A DNA stretch of 64,000 nt from Clostridia bacterium (GTDB lineage Bacteria; Bacillota; Clostridia; Christensenellales; CAG-138), in assembly GCA_017395105.1 (NCBI GenBank), contig JAFPWD010000001.1, positions 22,909 through 86,908 on the forward strand, read 5' to 3'. The notes beneath the pieces were generated by a model that had not been told where the DNA came from, ran no database searches, and saw only the letters and a list, made by a program, of their open reading frames with translations. Position numbers and translations under genes: made by a program. Below are positions 7,422-16,246 of the stretch, one piece after another (position 1 is the stretch's first letter; each line of letters begins with the position of its first letter).

Positions 7422-7507
7422 TCGAGCCGCTCCGAAACGGTTTAAAGCCGCGCCTTGAAAAAGGAGCGCACCACAAGGGCGAGACTGGTAAGAGGAGGAA
7501 AAGCATA
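7422..7507 (+). promoter_or_regulatory. Leader of the rplU operon (L21-leader candidate)
   Basis: The 86-nt leader has a GC-rich stem (CGCCTTG near 7454 with CAAGGGCG near 7478) and a preceding AGCCG/CGGTT hairpin, ending in AGAGGAGG before the start. Firmicutes rplU genes often carry an autoregulatory L21 leader. Position and structure fit, but the consensus was not verified. Confidence 0.4.
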
Positions 7508-7813
7508 ATGTACGCAATCATCGTAACCGGCGGCAAGCAGTATAAGGTCGAGGTCGGCAGCGAGATCATGGTCGAGAAGCTCGACAATGAGGTTGGCGAT
7601 AAGGTCAGCTTCGATATTCTCATGATCGCAGACGGCAGCGATATCGAGATCGGAAAGCCCGTTCTCTCCGGTGTTTCCGCAAAGGGCGAGGTGCTGGAGC
7701 ATGGCAAGGGCAAGAAGGTAATCGTTTTCAAGTATAAGCCCAAGAAGGATTACCGCAAAAAGCAGGGCCATCGTCAGCCCTACACCAAGGTCAAGATCCT
7801 TTCCATCGGCTGA
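7508..7813 (+). CDS. rplU: 50S ribosomal protein L21
   Basis: 101 residues, the normal length. It starts [17 protein letters not shown] and carries the L21 signature [19 protein letters not shown] near the C-terminus. L21 binds 23S rRNA in the large subunit. It is the first gene of the conserved rplU-prp-rpmA cluster, with the next gene 11 nt away. Confidence 0.97.
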   Translation: MYAIIVTGGKQYKVEVGSEIMVEKLDNEVGDKVSFDILMIADGSDIEIGKPVLSGVSAKGEVLEHGKGKKVIVFKYKPKKDYRKKQGHRQPYTKVKILSIG

Positions 7814-7824
7814 GAGGTAGTTAT

Positions 7825-8154
7825 ATGACCACTGTAACCGTCCTGTATAAAGGCGCAAGCATAATAGGGTTTCGCGCCAAGGGGCACGCGGGCTACGCCG
7901 AGCACGGCGAGGATATAGTCTGCGCCGCAGTCTCTGCGATAACCCAAACAGCGCTCATCGGCGTAACGGAGAACATAGCTTGTCCGTGCAAAGTCGATAT
8001 TTCGGACGGAAGGCTCGAGCTTATTCTCAGCGATCAGGCAACTGATGAAAAGCGGGAAAAAGCGGAGCTGATACTCGGAGTGATGCTTTCGGGGCTTCGC
8101 TCCATCGAATCCCAATACGATAATTATCTCAAAGTTAAGAAGAAGGAGGTTTGA
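7825..8154 (+). CDS. prp: Ribosomal-processing cysteine protease Prp
   Basis: 109 residues of the YsxB/Prp family. The motif GHAGYAEHGEDIVCAAVS holds the catalytic His21 and Cys33 (His22/Cys34 in Staphylococcus aureus). Prp removes the N-terminal extension of L27, which must happen before L27 can work in the peptidyl transferase centre. The partner L27, with the cleavable extension, is encoded 3 nt downstream. The pairing strongly supports the call. Confidence 0.95.
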   Translation: MTTVTVLYKGASIIGFRAKGHAGYAEHGEDIVCAAVSAITQTALIGVTENIACPCKVDISDGRLELILSDQATDEKREKAELILGVMLSGLRSIESQYDNYLKVKKKEV

Positions 8155-8157
8155 ACT

Positions 8158-8448
8158 ATGTTCAGGATCAATCTGCAGCTTTTTGCACACAAAAAGGGCG
8201 TTGGTAGTTCCCGCAACGGCCGCGACAGCGAATCCAAGCGTCTCGGACCCAAGCGTGCGGACGGTCAGTTCGTTCTTGCAGGCAACATCCTCGTTCGTCA
8301 GCGTGGTACCCATTTCCACCCCGGCAACAACGTCGGCATCGGCAAGGATGACACCCTGTTTGCAAAGGTGGACGGCATCCTTCGTTTTGAAACGAAGCAT
8401 GGCGGTCGCAAGTGCGTAAGCGTTTACCCCGAGGAGATCGCGGGCTGA
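8158..8448 (+). CDS. rpmA: 50S ribosomal protein L27 with Prp-cleavable N-terminus
   Basis: 96 residues. The start [21 protein letters not shown] contains the Firmicutes-type extension, with the Prp site between Phe9 and Ala10. The L27 core ([30 protein letters not shown]) follows. The mature N-terminus reaches the peptidyl transferase centre. The operon ends at the terminator 8478-8507. Confidence 0.97.
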   Translation: MFRINLQLFAHKKGVGSSRNGRDSESKRLGPKRADGQFVLAGNILVRQRGTHFHPGNNVGIGKDDTLFAKVDGILRFETKHGGRKCVSVYPEEIAG

Positions 8449-8477
8449 GCTAACGCAATAACCGAATAGCTTATATG

Positions 8478-8507
8478 AACCGCTTCGGGCAGCCGGGGCG
8501 GTTTTTC
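8478..8507 (+). terminator. Terminator of rplU-prp-rpmA
   Basis: AACCGC (8478-8483) and GCGGTT (8498-8503) close a stem with further inner pairing (TCGG/CCGG) and are followed by TTT. Confidence 0.75.
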
Positions 8508-8551
8508 GTATGCGCAAAGCCGCGCCGCTCCTTTTTTATTGCAAGCCGATA

Positions 8552-8560
8552 TGGTATAAT
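8552..8560 (+). promoter_or_regulatory. Extended -10 promoter before luxE
   Basis: TGGTATAAT is an extended -10 element. No good -35 is seen at the right distance. It lies about 70 nt before the luxE start. Confidence 0.5.
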
Positions 8561-8627
8561 TGAAGCATAGAATGCGCGGCTGCGATTTCTTTTGAATTCA
8601 AAGATCGCCGCGCTTTCGGGAGGGCGT

Positions 8628-9737
8628 ATGAGCTTCAGGCGAAAACTGTTTTTCGGGCGAGACCCCTATTCCCGCGAGGGAGGGGAGCTTTTTCTTGCCG
8701 CTATGCGCGAAACGCTTGAAAAGAACGCGGCTGGCTCTGATAAATACGCCGAAATACTGAAGCGCGAGGGCTTTTCGCCCGAAATGCTGAAAACCGAAGC
8801 CGATCTTGCGAACATCCCGCCGATACCCACGCTCTATTTTAAAAGAAACAGGCTGTTCTGCGTGCCGGAAAGCAAGCTGATGATTCGCGCCGCATCCTCG
8901 GGAACGAGCGGCAGCACGAGCGAGGTGGGCTTCGATCTTTCCACGCTGCTCATCGGCTTCGGAACGCTTCGCCGCTTTTTCCGATTTCACCGCATTACCT
9001 CGATAATTCCGACTAATTACATCGTGCTCGGCTACGAGCCCGCGAAGCATAACAGAGCCGGAGCCGTTAAAACCGCCCATCTTACAACAAAATTTGCTCC
9101 CGCGCTGCGCCGCGAATACGCCTTGAAGGACAACGGCGCGGGCTACGATATCAATATCGAGGGCATACGAAAGGCGCTTTTGGGTTATGCAAAAAGCCCG
9201 TTCCCCGTGCGCTTCGTGGGCTTCCCGGCGTATATGTATTTTCTTTTGAAAACGCTTGAAAAAGAGGGGATAAGCCTTGCTTTGCCCGCCCGCTCGGCGG
9301 TTTTGCTCGGCGGTGGCTGGAAGGAGTTTTCCGGGCAGAGCGTTGACAGAGCGGAGCTGCTTGAGCTTATAGAAGCGCGGCTCGGCATAAAAAAGGAGCG
9401 CTGCTTCGAGTTTTTCAGCGCGGTGGAGCATCCGCTCGCGTATCTTAAATGCGCCTGCGGGCATTTTCATATTCCCGCTTATTCGCGCGTGATAATACGC
9501 GATGCGGAAACGCTCGAGCCCTTACCCGAGGGCGAAGCGGGGCTTCTCAACTTCATAACGCCGCTCGTTTCGAGTATGCCGCTCTGCTCCGTGATAACGG
9601 ACGATATCGCGATGATGTCTGCTGAACCCTGCCCCTGCGGAAATACCGCGCCGTACTTCGACCTGCTCGCAAGATCGGGTGTCAGCGGAATTAAAACCTG
9701 CGCGGCGGAGGCGGGGGAGAGGCTTGTTGATAGTTAG
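8628..9737 (+). CDS. luxE: LuxE-like acyl-protein synthetase
   Basis: 369 residues from the ATG at 8628, which has GGGAGG directly upstream; a TTG 36 bases earlier has no ribosome site. The AMP-forming loop SSGTSGSTSEV (about residues 91-101), the GGGWKEFSG region and the C-terminal zinc-type cysteines (CACGHFH, CPCG) match the LuxE family. LuxE activates a fatty or other acyl acid with ATP and holds it as a thioester for reduction by LuxC, the next-but-one element downstream. No luciferase or luxD is present, so the role is aldehyde production from an unknown acid. Confidence 0.82.
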   Translation: MSFRRKLFFGRDPYSREGGELFLAAMRETLEKNAAGSDKYAEILKREGFSPEMLKTEADLANIPPIPTLYFKRNRLFCVPESKLMIRAASSGTSGSTSEVGFDLSTLLIGFGTLRRFFRFHRITSIIPTNYIVLGYEPAKHNRAGAVKTAHLTTKFAPALRREYALKDNGAGYDINIEGIRKALLGYAKSPFPVRFVGFPAYMYFLLKTLEKEGISLALPARSAVLLGGGWKEFSGQSVDRAELLELIEARLGIKKERCFEFFSAVEHPLAYLKCACGHFHIPAYSRVIIRDAETLEPLPEGEAGLLNFITPLVSSMPLCSVITDDIAMMSAEPCPCGNTAPYFDLLARSGVSGIKTCAAEAGERLVDS

Positions 9738-9805
9738 TGAATAGTGAATGATGAATGATGAATAGTGAATAGTTGTGGTTGAAATTCCGAAGGAATTTCA
9801 TAATA
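9738..9805. repeat. Intergenic GAATAGTGAAT repeat with TGAAATTCC palindrome
   Basis: Directly after luxE lies an A/T-rich array of GAATAGTGAAT/GATGAAT units. A perfect hairpin follows, TGAAATTCC-GAA-GGAATTTCA (about 9779-9799). Related GAATAGTGAAT sequence recurs, in either orientation, at 24367-24402 and 28591-28609, always between genes, so it is a dispersed repeat family. Confidence 0.65.
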
Positions 9806-9853
9806 TTTTATTGAAAACGAAAAGCGAAAAGCGAAAAAAGCAAGGGTTTTCAA

Positions 9854-11128
9854 ATGAATCTTGTGAACGGAAAAATACTGAATGATAACGAGGCGCGTGA
9901 TGCGCTTGAACGGCTCGGGGAGCTCGTTCTTGAGGCGCGTTTTTCCGCGCCGCCGAGTGCGGAAACGGTGATAGCCGCCTGCGAAAAGCTCGGCGCGATG
10001 GGGACGGAGTTCATTCCGCTTCTCATGAAAGACGGGATGAGCCGCGAACGCGCGGAGGCCGAGATTGAGCTTGCGCGAAGTATGCTTTCAAGGGAAAAGC
10101 TCGAAGCGCGGCTCAAGCTTGAGCTCGGTGCGCTTGAAGCCGAGTTCACGCCGATAGATTCGCCCGTTCCCGTTCGCCACAGCCTTGCGCCGCTGGGAAC
10201 GCTGCTTCATATCGCGGCGGGAAACGCGGAGGGTCTGCCCGCATTCAGCGTTATCGAGGGGCTTTTAACGGGAAACGTGAATATCTTAAAGCCGCCATCG
10301 AATGACGGCGGGCTGTCGGTAATTCTGCTTTCGCGGCTTATCGAGGTCGAGCCCGCGCTTAAAAACCGAATTTTCGTTTTCGATATTCCCTCGTCCGACA
10401 CGGCACGAATGAAAAAGCTTGCCGCCGTTTCGGATGCACTCATAGTTTGGGGCGGTGATGATGCGGTGCGCGGCGCACGGAGTCTCGCTTCGCCCGATAC
10501 CGCTATCATCGAGTGGGGGCATAAGCTGAGCTTCTGCTATGCTTCGCTCGAAGCTTCGGATGCGGAGCTTCTCGGCGTTTGCCGAAATATCTGCGAGACC
10601 GAGCAGCTCTATTGCAGCTCATGTCAGGGCATATTCCTCGATACCGAGGATGAAGCGGAGCTTTTCGCGTTCGCGGAGCGCTTTGCGGATATCCTCGAAA
10701 GAGCGGCGGCGGAGGCCCCGTCCGCATACGGCGAGCGTGTTCGCGCACAAAAAACGCTTGAAATGCGCACTCTGGAGCTTGAAGGCTTGGAAAAAGGGAT
10801 GCGCATAATAAAAAGGAAGGGCTGCGCGGTGATCGCGGAAAACAAAACGGCACTCGAACCCTCGCTGATGTTTCGAACGCCGTGGGTAAGGCCGCTTCCG
10901 AGAAAGCGGATTTTAAAAACACTGATTCCATATAAAAGCAGACTTCAAACAGCATCGCTGATCTGCCCGCAAAGGGATAGGGAAGCGCTTTCGGAGCTTC
11001 TTATAAGCAGCGGCGTGGTGCGCCTCTGCGCCGCCGAGAGGATGAGCGAAGCTTATTGCGGTATGCCGCACGACGGCTGTATGCCGCTATCGAGGTATGT
11101 GCGGATCGTTTCCGGGGAACTGTCGTGA
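9854..11128 (+). CDS. luxC: LuxC-like acyl-CoA/acyl-protein reductase
   Basis: 424 residues of the aldehyde-dehydrogenase fold LuxC family (typically about 450-480). Visible landmarks are the nucleotide-binding HIAAGNAEGLPAFSVIEGLL and NILKPPSNDGG, WGGDDAVRGAR, and the catalytic cysteine region EQLYCSSCQGIFLD (about residue 257). It reduces the LuxE-bound acyl group to an aldehyde with NAD(P)H. LuxE (8628-9737) is its partner, separated only by the repeat. Other LuxC relatives make aldehydes for non-luminous pathways, which is the likely case here. Confidence 0.83.
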   Translation: MNLVNGKILNDNEARDALERLGELVLEARFSAPPSAETVIAACEKLGAMGTEFIPLLMKDGMSRERAEAEIELARSMLSREKLEARLKLELGALEAEFTPIDSPVPVRHSLAPLGTLLHIAAGNAEGLPAFSVIEGLLTGNVNILKPPSNDGGLSVILLSRLIEVEPALKNRIFVFDIPSSDTARMKKLAAVSDALIVWGGDDAVRGARSLASPDTAIIEWGHKLSFCYASLEASDAELLGVCRNICETEQLYCSSCQGIFLDTEDEAELFAFAERFADILERAAAEAPSAYGERVRAQKTLEMRTLELEGLEKGMRIIKRKGCAVIAENKTALEPSLMFRTPWVRPLPRKRILKTLIPYKSRLQTASLICPQRDREALSELLISSGVVRLCAAERMSEAYCGMPHDGCMPLSRYVRIVSGELS

Positions 11129-11176
11129 GGTTCCCGCCGTATCACCCGCAGCATAACGGTAATATATTTTTTGCTA

Positions 11177-11205
11177 TTGCAGGGAAAAGGGAAAAGGTGT
11201 ATAAT
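11177..11205 (+). promoter_or_regulatory. Promoter of the oxaloacetate decarboxylase operon
   Basis: TTGCAG (11177-11182), a 17-nt spacer and TATAAT (11200-11205). The predicted start is near 11212. The 74-nt leader has a TCGGC/GCCGA hairpin. Confidence 0.7.
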
Positions 11206-11285
11206 AACGATAATTTGGGAAGGAAAAGGGATATCGGCGAAATTGCCGAAATAAGTTCGATTTTTCCTTTCGGAAAGGGCAGCTT

Positions 11286-11648
11286 ATGTTTTTTGAAAAC
11301 GATCAGATCGTGAGCACGGTCGGCGCCTCGCAGGGCATGGATCCCTTGGTCGTTATGATCGTCGGTATGGCGGTCGTGTTCCTCGGGCTTATCATACTTA
11401 TCGGCGTTGTTAAGCTCGTAAGCCTCATCTATCGCGCCGTTATCGGCAAGAATGAGGTGGATATTCCGACCTCCGCGCTCAATCAGCCGGTCTATTCGCC
11501 TACCAAGGCGGCTTCGCAGCTTGCGCCCTCCGCGCTTACGGATGAGCAGCGCCGTGAAACCGTGGTGGCGATCTCCGCCGCTATCGCCGAGGCGATGGGC
11601 AAGCCCGTTTCGGGCATCCGCATCAAGTCAATAAAGAAAATAGGCTGA
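11286..11648 (+). CDS. oadG: Sodium-pumping decarboxylase gamma subunit
   Basis: 120 residues with one N-terminal transmembrane helix (about 18-47, MIVGMAVVFLGLIILIGVVK), a short linker and a small cytoplasmic C-terminal domain ending in IRIKSIKKIG. This is the usual OadG/GcdC-type organisation. The subunit holds the alpha and beta subunits together and binds zinc in characterised pumps. It leads the gamma-BCCP-beta-alpha operon. Confidence 0.8.
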   Translation: MFFENDQIVSTVGASQGMDPLVVMIVGMAVVFLGLIILIGVVKLVSLIYRAVIGKNEVDIPTSALNQPVYSPTKAASQLAPSALTDEQRRETVVAISAAIAEAMGKPVSGIRIKSIKKIG

Positions 11649-11742
11649 ACCGCGCAAAAGCACGGTCTCGGCTTTTATCTTTTAAAACTCGTTATTTAAA
11701 TTTTAAAGATCAAACCGCGTTTTTGCGGTGAAAGGGGATAAT

Positions 11743-12147
11743 ATGCGTAAATTTCTTGTTAAGGTAAACGGTTCTCAGTACGAGGTTGAGGTCGAGGAGC
11801 TTTCGGCGGACGAAGCGCGCGCCGCTTCAAGCGCACCCGCGCCCGCTCCCCAGGCGGCGCCCAAATCCACTCCCGCGCCCGCGCCTGCTCCCGCTGCACC
11901 CGCACCTGCACCCGCCGCACCCGTTTCGGGCGGCAAGACCATCACCGCGCCGATGCCCGGCAGCATCATCTCGGTGAACGTTAAGAACGGCGACAGCTTC
12001 AGGAGCGGCCAGGTTCTGCTCGTGCTTGAGGCCATGAAGATGGAAAACGAGATCATGGCGCCCTGCGACGGCAAGGTGCTTTCGGTGAACGTAAATCAAG
12101 GCTCCTCCGTAAATTCCGGCGATGTGCTGATCTCCTACGAGGGCTGA
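11743..12147 (+). CDS. Biotin carboxyl carrier subunit of the sodium pump
   Basis: 134 residues from the ATG at 11743 (GGGG upstream). A short N-terminal strand region precedes an Ala/Pro-rich hinge of about 35 residues (APAPAPQAAP and similar). The biotinyl domain follows, with the biotinylation motif EAMKMEN and Lys99. It carries CO2 from the carboxyltransferase (13432-14883) to the membrane decarboxylase (12190-13377). In many species this domain is the C-terminus of OadA; here it is a separate protein. Confidence 0.92.
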   Translation: MRKFLVKVNGSQYEVEVEELSADEARAASSAPAPAPQAAPKSTPAPAPAPAAPAPAPAAPVSGGKTITAPMPGSIISVNVKNGDSFRSGQVLLVLEAMKMENEIMAPCDGKVLSVNVNQGSSVNSGDVLISYEG

Positions 12148-12189
12148 GAAGCAAGGCTTCTTTCCTCATTATTAAACGGTAAACATTAA

Positions 12190-13377
12190 ATGGAAGCTGT
12201 CATCAACGTATTAAAAGACTTTTTCAGCTCGAGCGGCATCGCGGCCTTTTTCACCGTGGACGGCGCGTGGAAATATGGCGTGATGATACTGCTTGCCTGC
12301 TTCTTACTGTATCTTGCGATAGTCCGCAAGTTCGAGCCGCTGCTGCTTCTGCCGATAGCCTTCGGCATGCTTCTTACCAACCTTCCCGGCGCGGGTCTCT
12401 TCCACGAAGTTATCTTCGAAGGCGGCCACGTGCATTGGGACAGGCTGACCGAGAGCGGCGGACTTATAGACTATCTCTATCTCGGCGTTAAGCTCGGCAT
12501 CTACCCATCGCTGATCTTCCTCGGCGTTGGTGCGATGACCGATTTCGGTCCGCTTATAGCGAACCCCAAGAGCCTGCTTCTTGGCGCGGCGGCGCAGCTC
12601 GGCATCTTCGCCGCTTTCCTCGGCGCTAAGCTCATACTCAATTATGACGATGGCCTTGCGGCTTCGATCGGTATCATCGGCGGCGCGGACGGCCCCACCG
12701 CCATCTACGTAACTTCAATGCTTCGCCCCGACAAGCTCGGCTCGATAGCTATTGCGGCGTATTCCTATATGGCGCTCGTTCCCGTCATTCAGCCCCCGTT
12801 CATGAAGCTTTTGACCACCAAGAAGGAGCGCTCCATCGTTATGAAGCAGCTTCGTCCCGTTTCCAAAACGGAGCGAATTGTGTTCCCGATCGTGGTCACC
12901 ATCGCGGTGGCGCTGCTCGTGCCTTCCGCTGCGGCGCTCGTTGGTATGCTGATGCTCGGCAATCTAATGAAGGAATGCGGCGTTACCGACCGCCTTTCCA
13001 AGACCGCGCAGAATGAGCTCTGCAATATCGTAACCATCTTCCTCGGCGTAAGCGTTGGCGCAACGGCGACAGCGAGCTCATTCCTTCAGCTTGAAACGCT
13101 CGGCATTCTCCTGATGGGCATAATGGCGTTCATTCTCGGCACCGTGGGCGGCCTGCTGCTTGCAAAGCTGATGAACCTGCTCACCGGCGGCAAGATCAAC
13201 CCCCTTATCGGCTCTGCGGGCGTTTCGGCAGTGCCAATGGCGGCGCGCGTTTCGCAGGTCGTGGGTCAGAAGGAGAACCCCGGCAACTTCCTGCTCATGC
13301 ACGCGATGGGTCCGAACGTTGCGGGCGTTATCGGCTCGGCTATCGCGGCGGGCGTGTTCCTCTCGCTGTTCAGGTAA
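12190..13377 (+). CDS. oadB: Sodium-pumping decarboxylase beta subunit
   Basis: 395 residues with about ten membrane segments. The family core [18 protein letters not shown] holds the aspartate essential for Na+ and proton movement. A second conserved region near the C-terminus ([18 protein letters not shown], then [18 protein letters not shown]) is intact. It decarboxylates carboxybiotin and exports Na+. Its neighbours encode the gamma, biotin carrier and carboxyltransferase subunits. Confidence 0.95.
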   Translation: MEAVINVLKDFFSSSGIAAFFTVDGAWKYGVMILLACFLLYLAIVRKFEPLLLLPIAFGMLLTNLPGAGLFHEVIFEGGHVHWDRLTESGGLIDYLYLGVKLGIYPSLIFLGVGAMTDFGPLIANPKSLLLGAAAQLGIFAAFLGAKLILNYDDGLAASIGIIGGADGPTAIYVTSMLRPDKLGSIAIAAYSYMALVPVIQPPFMKLLTTKKERSIVMKQLRPVSKTERIVFPIVVTIAVALLVPSAAALVGMLMLGNLMKECGVTDRLSKTAQNELCNIVTIFLGVSVGATATASSFLQLETLGILLMGIMAFILGTVGGLLLAKLMNLLTGGKINPLIGSAGVSAVPMAARVSQVVGQKENPGNFLLMHAMGPNVAGVIGSAIAAGVFLSLFR

Positions 13378-13431
13378 AAAATACGCGGAGTTTTCCGCAG
13401 ACATATCTTAAAAATTCGGAAAGGAAATATT

Positions 13432-14883
13432 ATGGGCAAGCTTTATATTACAGATACCATACTGCGCGATGCGCATCAGTCCCAGGCGGCAACCAGAATG
13501 AAGACCGAGGAGATGCTCCCCGCCTGCGAAATTCTGGACAGCATGGGCTATTGGTCGCTCGAATGCTGGGGCGGCGCAACCTTCGACAGCTGCCTCAGGT
13601 TCCTGAATGAGGATCCGTGGGATAGGCTCAGAAAGCTCAAGAGGGCGCTTCCCAAGACCCGCCTTCAGATGCTTTTCCGCGGCCAGAACATCCTCGGCTA
13701 TAAGCATTATGCCGACGACGTTGTGGAGCAGTTCTGCCGCAAGGCGATCGAGAACGGCATCGACGTTATCCGCATCTTCGACGCGCTGAACGACGTTCGC
13801 AACCTCGAATCCGCTATCAAGTTTACAAAGAAATACGGCGGTCACTGCGAGCCCGCTATCAGCTACACGATCAGCCCCGTGCATAACGACGACTATTTCG
13901 TGAAGCTCGCCAAGGAGCTCGTTCAGATGGGCGCGGACTCGATATGCATCAAGGACATGGCAAACCTGCTTCTGCCGATGCCCGCCTTCAACCTTGTAAC
14001 CAGGCTCAAAAAGGAGATCAAGGTTCCCATCCATCTTCATACGCACAACACCACCGGCACCGGCGATATGACGCTGCTCATGGCGGCGATGGCGGGCGTG
14101 GATATAGTCGATACCGCGCTTTCGCCCCTTGGAAACGGCACCGCGCAGCCCGCGACCGAGAGCCTTGTTGCAACCCTTCAGGGCACCAAGTACGACACCG
14201 GCCTTGATCTTGCCAAGCTGAGCGAGGCTGCAAAGCATTTCCGCAAGGTCGCCGCAAGGCTTCAAAACGACGGCTTCCTCGATCCCAAGGTGCTTTCGGT
14301 CGATACCAACACCCTTATGTATCAGGTTCCCGGCGGAATGCTTTCAAACCTCATCTCCCAGCTCAAGCAGGCGAATGCCGAGGATAAATACTACGAGGTG
14401 CTTGCGGAGGTTCCGCGCGTGCGCGAGGACTTCGGCTATCCGCCCCTTGTTACCCCCACGAGCCAGATCGTCGGAAGCCAGGCGGTTCTGAACGTGCTTT
14501 CGGGCGAAAGATACAAGATGTTCACCAAGGAATCCAAGGCGGTGCTTCGCGGCGAATACGGCCGTCTGCCCGGCAAGGTGAATAAGGAAGTTCGCAAGAA
14601 GGCGATCGGTGATGATGCGGTCATCACCTGCCGCCCTGCCGACCTGCTCGAGCCCGAGCTCGACAAGCTCCGCGCCGAGATCGGCGATCTTGCCGAGAGC
14701 GATGAGGATGTTCTCTCCTACGCGCTGTTCCCGCAGGTTGCAAAGAAGTTCCTTGAGGATCGCCGCAAGGCGAACGGCGGCAGAAGAGCCGAGCCCTACG
14801 ATGCGGAGAAGAACCATAACCCCGAATTCGATAAGGCGATCGAGCTTATCGTGGAGGATCTTACAAACGGCATGACGCTGTAA
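13432..14883 (+). CDS. oadA: Oxaloacetate decarboxylase alpha subunit (carboxyltransferase)
   Basis: 483 residues with a TIM-barrel carboxyltransferase domain. TDTILRDAHQSQAATRM at the start carries the metal and substrate Asp/Arg, MLFRGQN and the HLHTHNTTGTGDM metal-binding His pair follow, and the conserved PYC/OadA C-terminal domain (VPGGMLSNL...) ends it. It lacks its own biotin domain, which is encoded separately in the operon. The PYC-type carboxyltransferase indicates oxaloacetate (or pyruvate) as substrate rather than methylmalonyl-CoA. The nearby citrate lyase genes would supply oxaloacetate. Confidence 0.92.
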   Translation: MGKLYITDTILRDAHQSQAATRMKTEEMLPACEILDSMGYWSLECWGGATFDSCLRFLNEDPWDRLRKLKRALPKTRLQMLFRGQNILGYKHYADDVVEQFCRKAIENGIDVIRIFDALNDVRNLESAIKFTKKYGGHCEPAISYTISPVHNDDYFVKLAKELVQMGADSICIKDMANLLLPMPAFNLVTRLKKEIKVPIHLHTHNTTGTGDMTLLMAAMAGVDIVDTALSPLGNGTAQPATESLVATLQGTKYDTGLDLAKLSEAAKHFRKVAARLQNDGFLDPKVLSVDTNTLMYQVPGGMLSNLISQLKQANAEDKYYEVLAEVPRVREDFGYPPLVTPTSQIVGSQAVLNVLSGERYKMFTKESKAVLRGEYGRLPGKVNKEVRKKAIGDDAVITCRPADLLEPELDKLRAEIGDLAESDEDVLSYALFPQVAKKFLEDRRKANGGRRAEPYDAEKNHNPEFDKAIELIVEDLTNGMTL

Positions 14884-14908
14884 ACAAAGCTTATCACAAG
14901 TAAAAACG

Positions 14909-14950
14909 ATATTATTAAGGAAACGCCAAATGGCGCTTCCTTAATAATAT
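14909..14950. terminator. Long perfect hairpin after oadA
   Basis: ATATTATTAAGGAA (14909-14922) pairs perfectly with TTCCTTAATAATAT (14937-14950), with an inner CGCC/GGCG extension and an AAAT loop. It has no clean U-run but lies between oadA and the next start, so it probably ends or protects the oad transcript. Confidence 0.6.
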
Positions 14951-14968
14951 AGAGGGGAGGATCGCACG

Positions 14969-15796
14969 GTGAAAATCAAGCTAACGTTTCTTCTTGCGCT
15001 TGCGCTCTGCTTAATTTTGACGGCGACCGCCTGCGCCGGGCCTAAGCTCGCGCCTGCCCCCGAGCCCATATCCACAATGCATACGGATGCCGTTAAAGCA
15101 ACACAAACGCCCGAGCAGACCATTGAATCGGCTTCCATGCAAACGCTTGAGCCGACCGAACTCGGCTTATGGGATCGCTTGAGAAAGGAATGCTTCGCTT
15201 CCGTAGACGACTATTCGTATTCCGAACTGATCGATGCGCTTTATGCCGAGGACGACGAAGCCGAGATATCCGCGAAAATGGATGAGCTGGGTTTTTCAAC
15301 AATTTATGATTACCTGTTTTACAGGATACAGGAGGAAAAGCGGGCGATCTATGCCGAACAGGCAACACCCGAACCAACCAAATCCGTTGATGATATGTCC
15401 CTCTATGAACGAGCCTATTATTATGCCACGCCCGAACAGCGCAAAAGGCTTGAGAACATAAAAAAGCCTTGGGGAGATGGCGTATATGAATACACTCGTC
15501 AGATACGCGAAATAATGGGCGAGATAGAAGAAAACTTGCCGCACCTCACCCTCGAACAGGCGCGTGCAATATGCGAAGAAGCCAAGAACTTGACGGGGAC
15601 GGAGGAGGATGCGATCGGATATATTGCCGAGCGTTTCTTTGAGATCGCGGGCGCGCCGGATGCCGTGGGAGGAAGCGGCATGATTGGTTACTACTTTTTC
15701 ATTGACGATGACGGTGTGGAAGCGATCGGCTTTTTTGGAAGGCTGGTATCGTACGGAAACGAAGCCACCAAAGAAACGGAGACTCTTTGGCCATAA
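14969..15796 (+). CDS. Putative lipoprotein of unknown function
   Basis: 275 residues with a GTG start and GAGGGGAGG upstream. The lipoprotein-type signal ends TATAC (Cys22). A Thr/Glu/Pro-rich stretch and a mostly helical, acidic body follow (many E/D/Y). The family is not recognised. It follows the oad operon after a strong hairpin and is followed by two terminators, so it may be transcribed alone. Confidence 0.6.
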   Translation: MKIKLTFLLALALCLILTATACAGPKLAPAPEPISTMHTDAVKATQTPEQTIESASMQTLEPTELGLWDRLRKECFASVDDYSYSELIDALYAEDDEAEISAKMDELGFSTIYDYLFYRIQEEKRAIYAEQATPEPTKSVDDMSLYERAYYYATPEQRKRLENIKKPWGDGVYEYTRQIREIMGEIEENLPHLTLEQARAICEEAKNLTGTEEDAIGYIAERFFEIAGAPDAVGGSGMIGYYFFIDDDGVEAIGFFGRLVSYGNEATKETETLWP

Positions 15797-15822
15797 CAGA
15801 GAAAAGGTCTGTTAAACTGCCG

Positions 15823-15863
15823 AATCGGCGCGAAGGCAGTCGATGTGCTTCCGCGCCGATTTT
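15823..15863 (+). terminator. Terminator after the 14969 lipoprotein gene
   Basis: AATCGGCGCG (15823-15832) pairs with CGCGCCGATT (15852-15861), followed by TT. Confidence 0.7.
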
Positions 15864-15921
15864 GATTGACACGAACGGGCGTTTATGATAGCAGCCTATT
15901 GTTTGCAATAAATGCGAACAA

Positions 15922-15968
15922 ATAGGAATCCCGAAATGCTCAGGCTGCTTCGGGATTCCTATATTTTT
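15922..15968. terminator. Second strong hairpin terminator
   Basis: A perfect 14-bp stem, ATAGGAATCCCGAA (15922-15935) with TTCGGGATTCCTAT (15949-15962), is followed by ATTTTTT. The 58 bases between the two terminators hold no visible gene. Confidence 0.8.
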
Positions 15969-16129
15969 TGAAAGAACGGCTTTACGGATCGCGGCCGCCA
16001 AGCCGCGCAGCTTACAACCATGATTTATATGCTGATTTAACAGCCGGAAGGTAATATAAACGAGTACAATGCTCTATTATAGAACATGTCGCTATACCCA
16101 TCACCACCGATATTCCGCGCCAAAAAGAA
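15969..16129. other. Intergenic stretch without recognisable gene
   Basis: About 160 bases, more A/T-rich than the surroundings, between the strong terminator and the minus-strand terminator at 16130. No open frame with a ribosome site, tRNA-like fold or repeat was seen. Confidence 0.5.
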
Positions 16130-16157
16130 ATTGAGATATCCGTCTGGATACCTCAAT
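16130..16157 (-). terminator. Terminator of the minus-strand lipoprotein gene
   Basis: On the minus strand, ATTGAG-G-TATCC and GGATA-T-CTCAAT form a 12-pair stem with a 4-nt loop, followed by TTCTTTTT. Confidence 0.7.
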
Positions 16158-16246
16158 CTTTTACTTAATCCATGACATTTGGAATTATGTGAGACCAATA
16201 TTATATCCTACACAACCTAATACAGCAACTCCCTTTAAATCAGGGT

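Noticed and set aside
8628-11128. A bioluminescence operon
   Set aside because: Only LuxE- and LuxC-like enzymes are present; luciferase subunits and LuxD are missing.
11286-14883. Methylmalonyl-CoA or glutaconyl-CoA decarboxylase instead of oxaloacetate decarboxylase
   Set aside because: The carboxyltransferase is of the PYC/OadA type with the metal-binding HLHTHN motif, not the acyl-CoA carboxyltransferase type.
15863-15921. Small RNA gene between two terminators
   Set aside because: A TTGACA occurs at the left, but no -10 lies at a usable distance and the space is only 58 bases.
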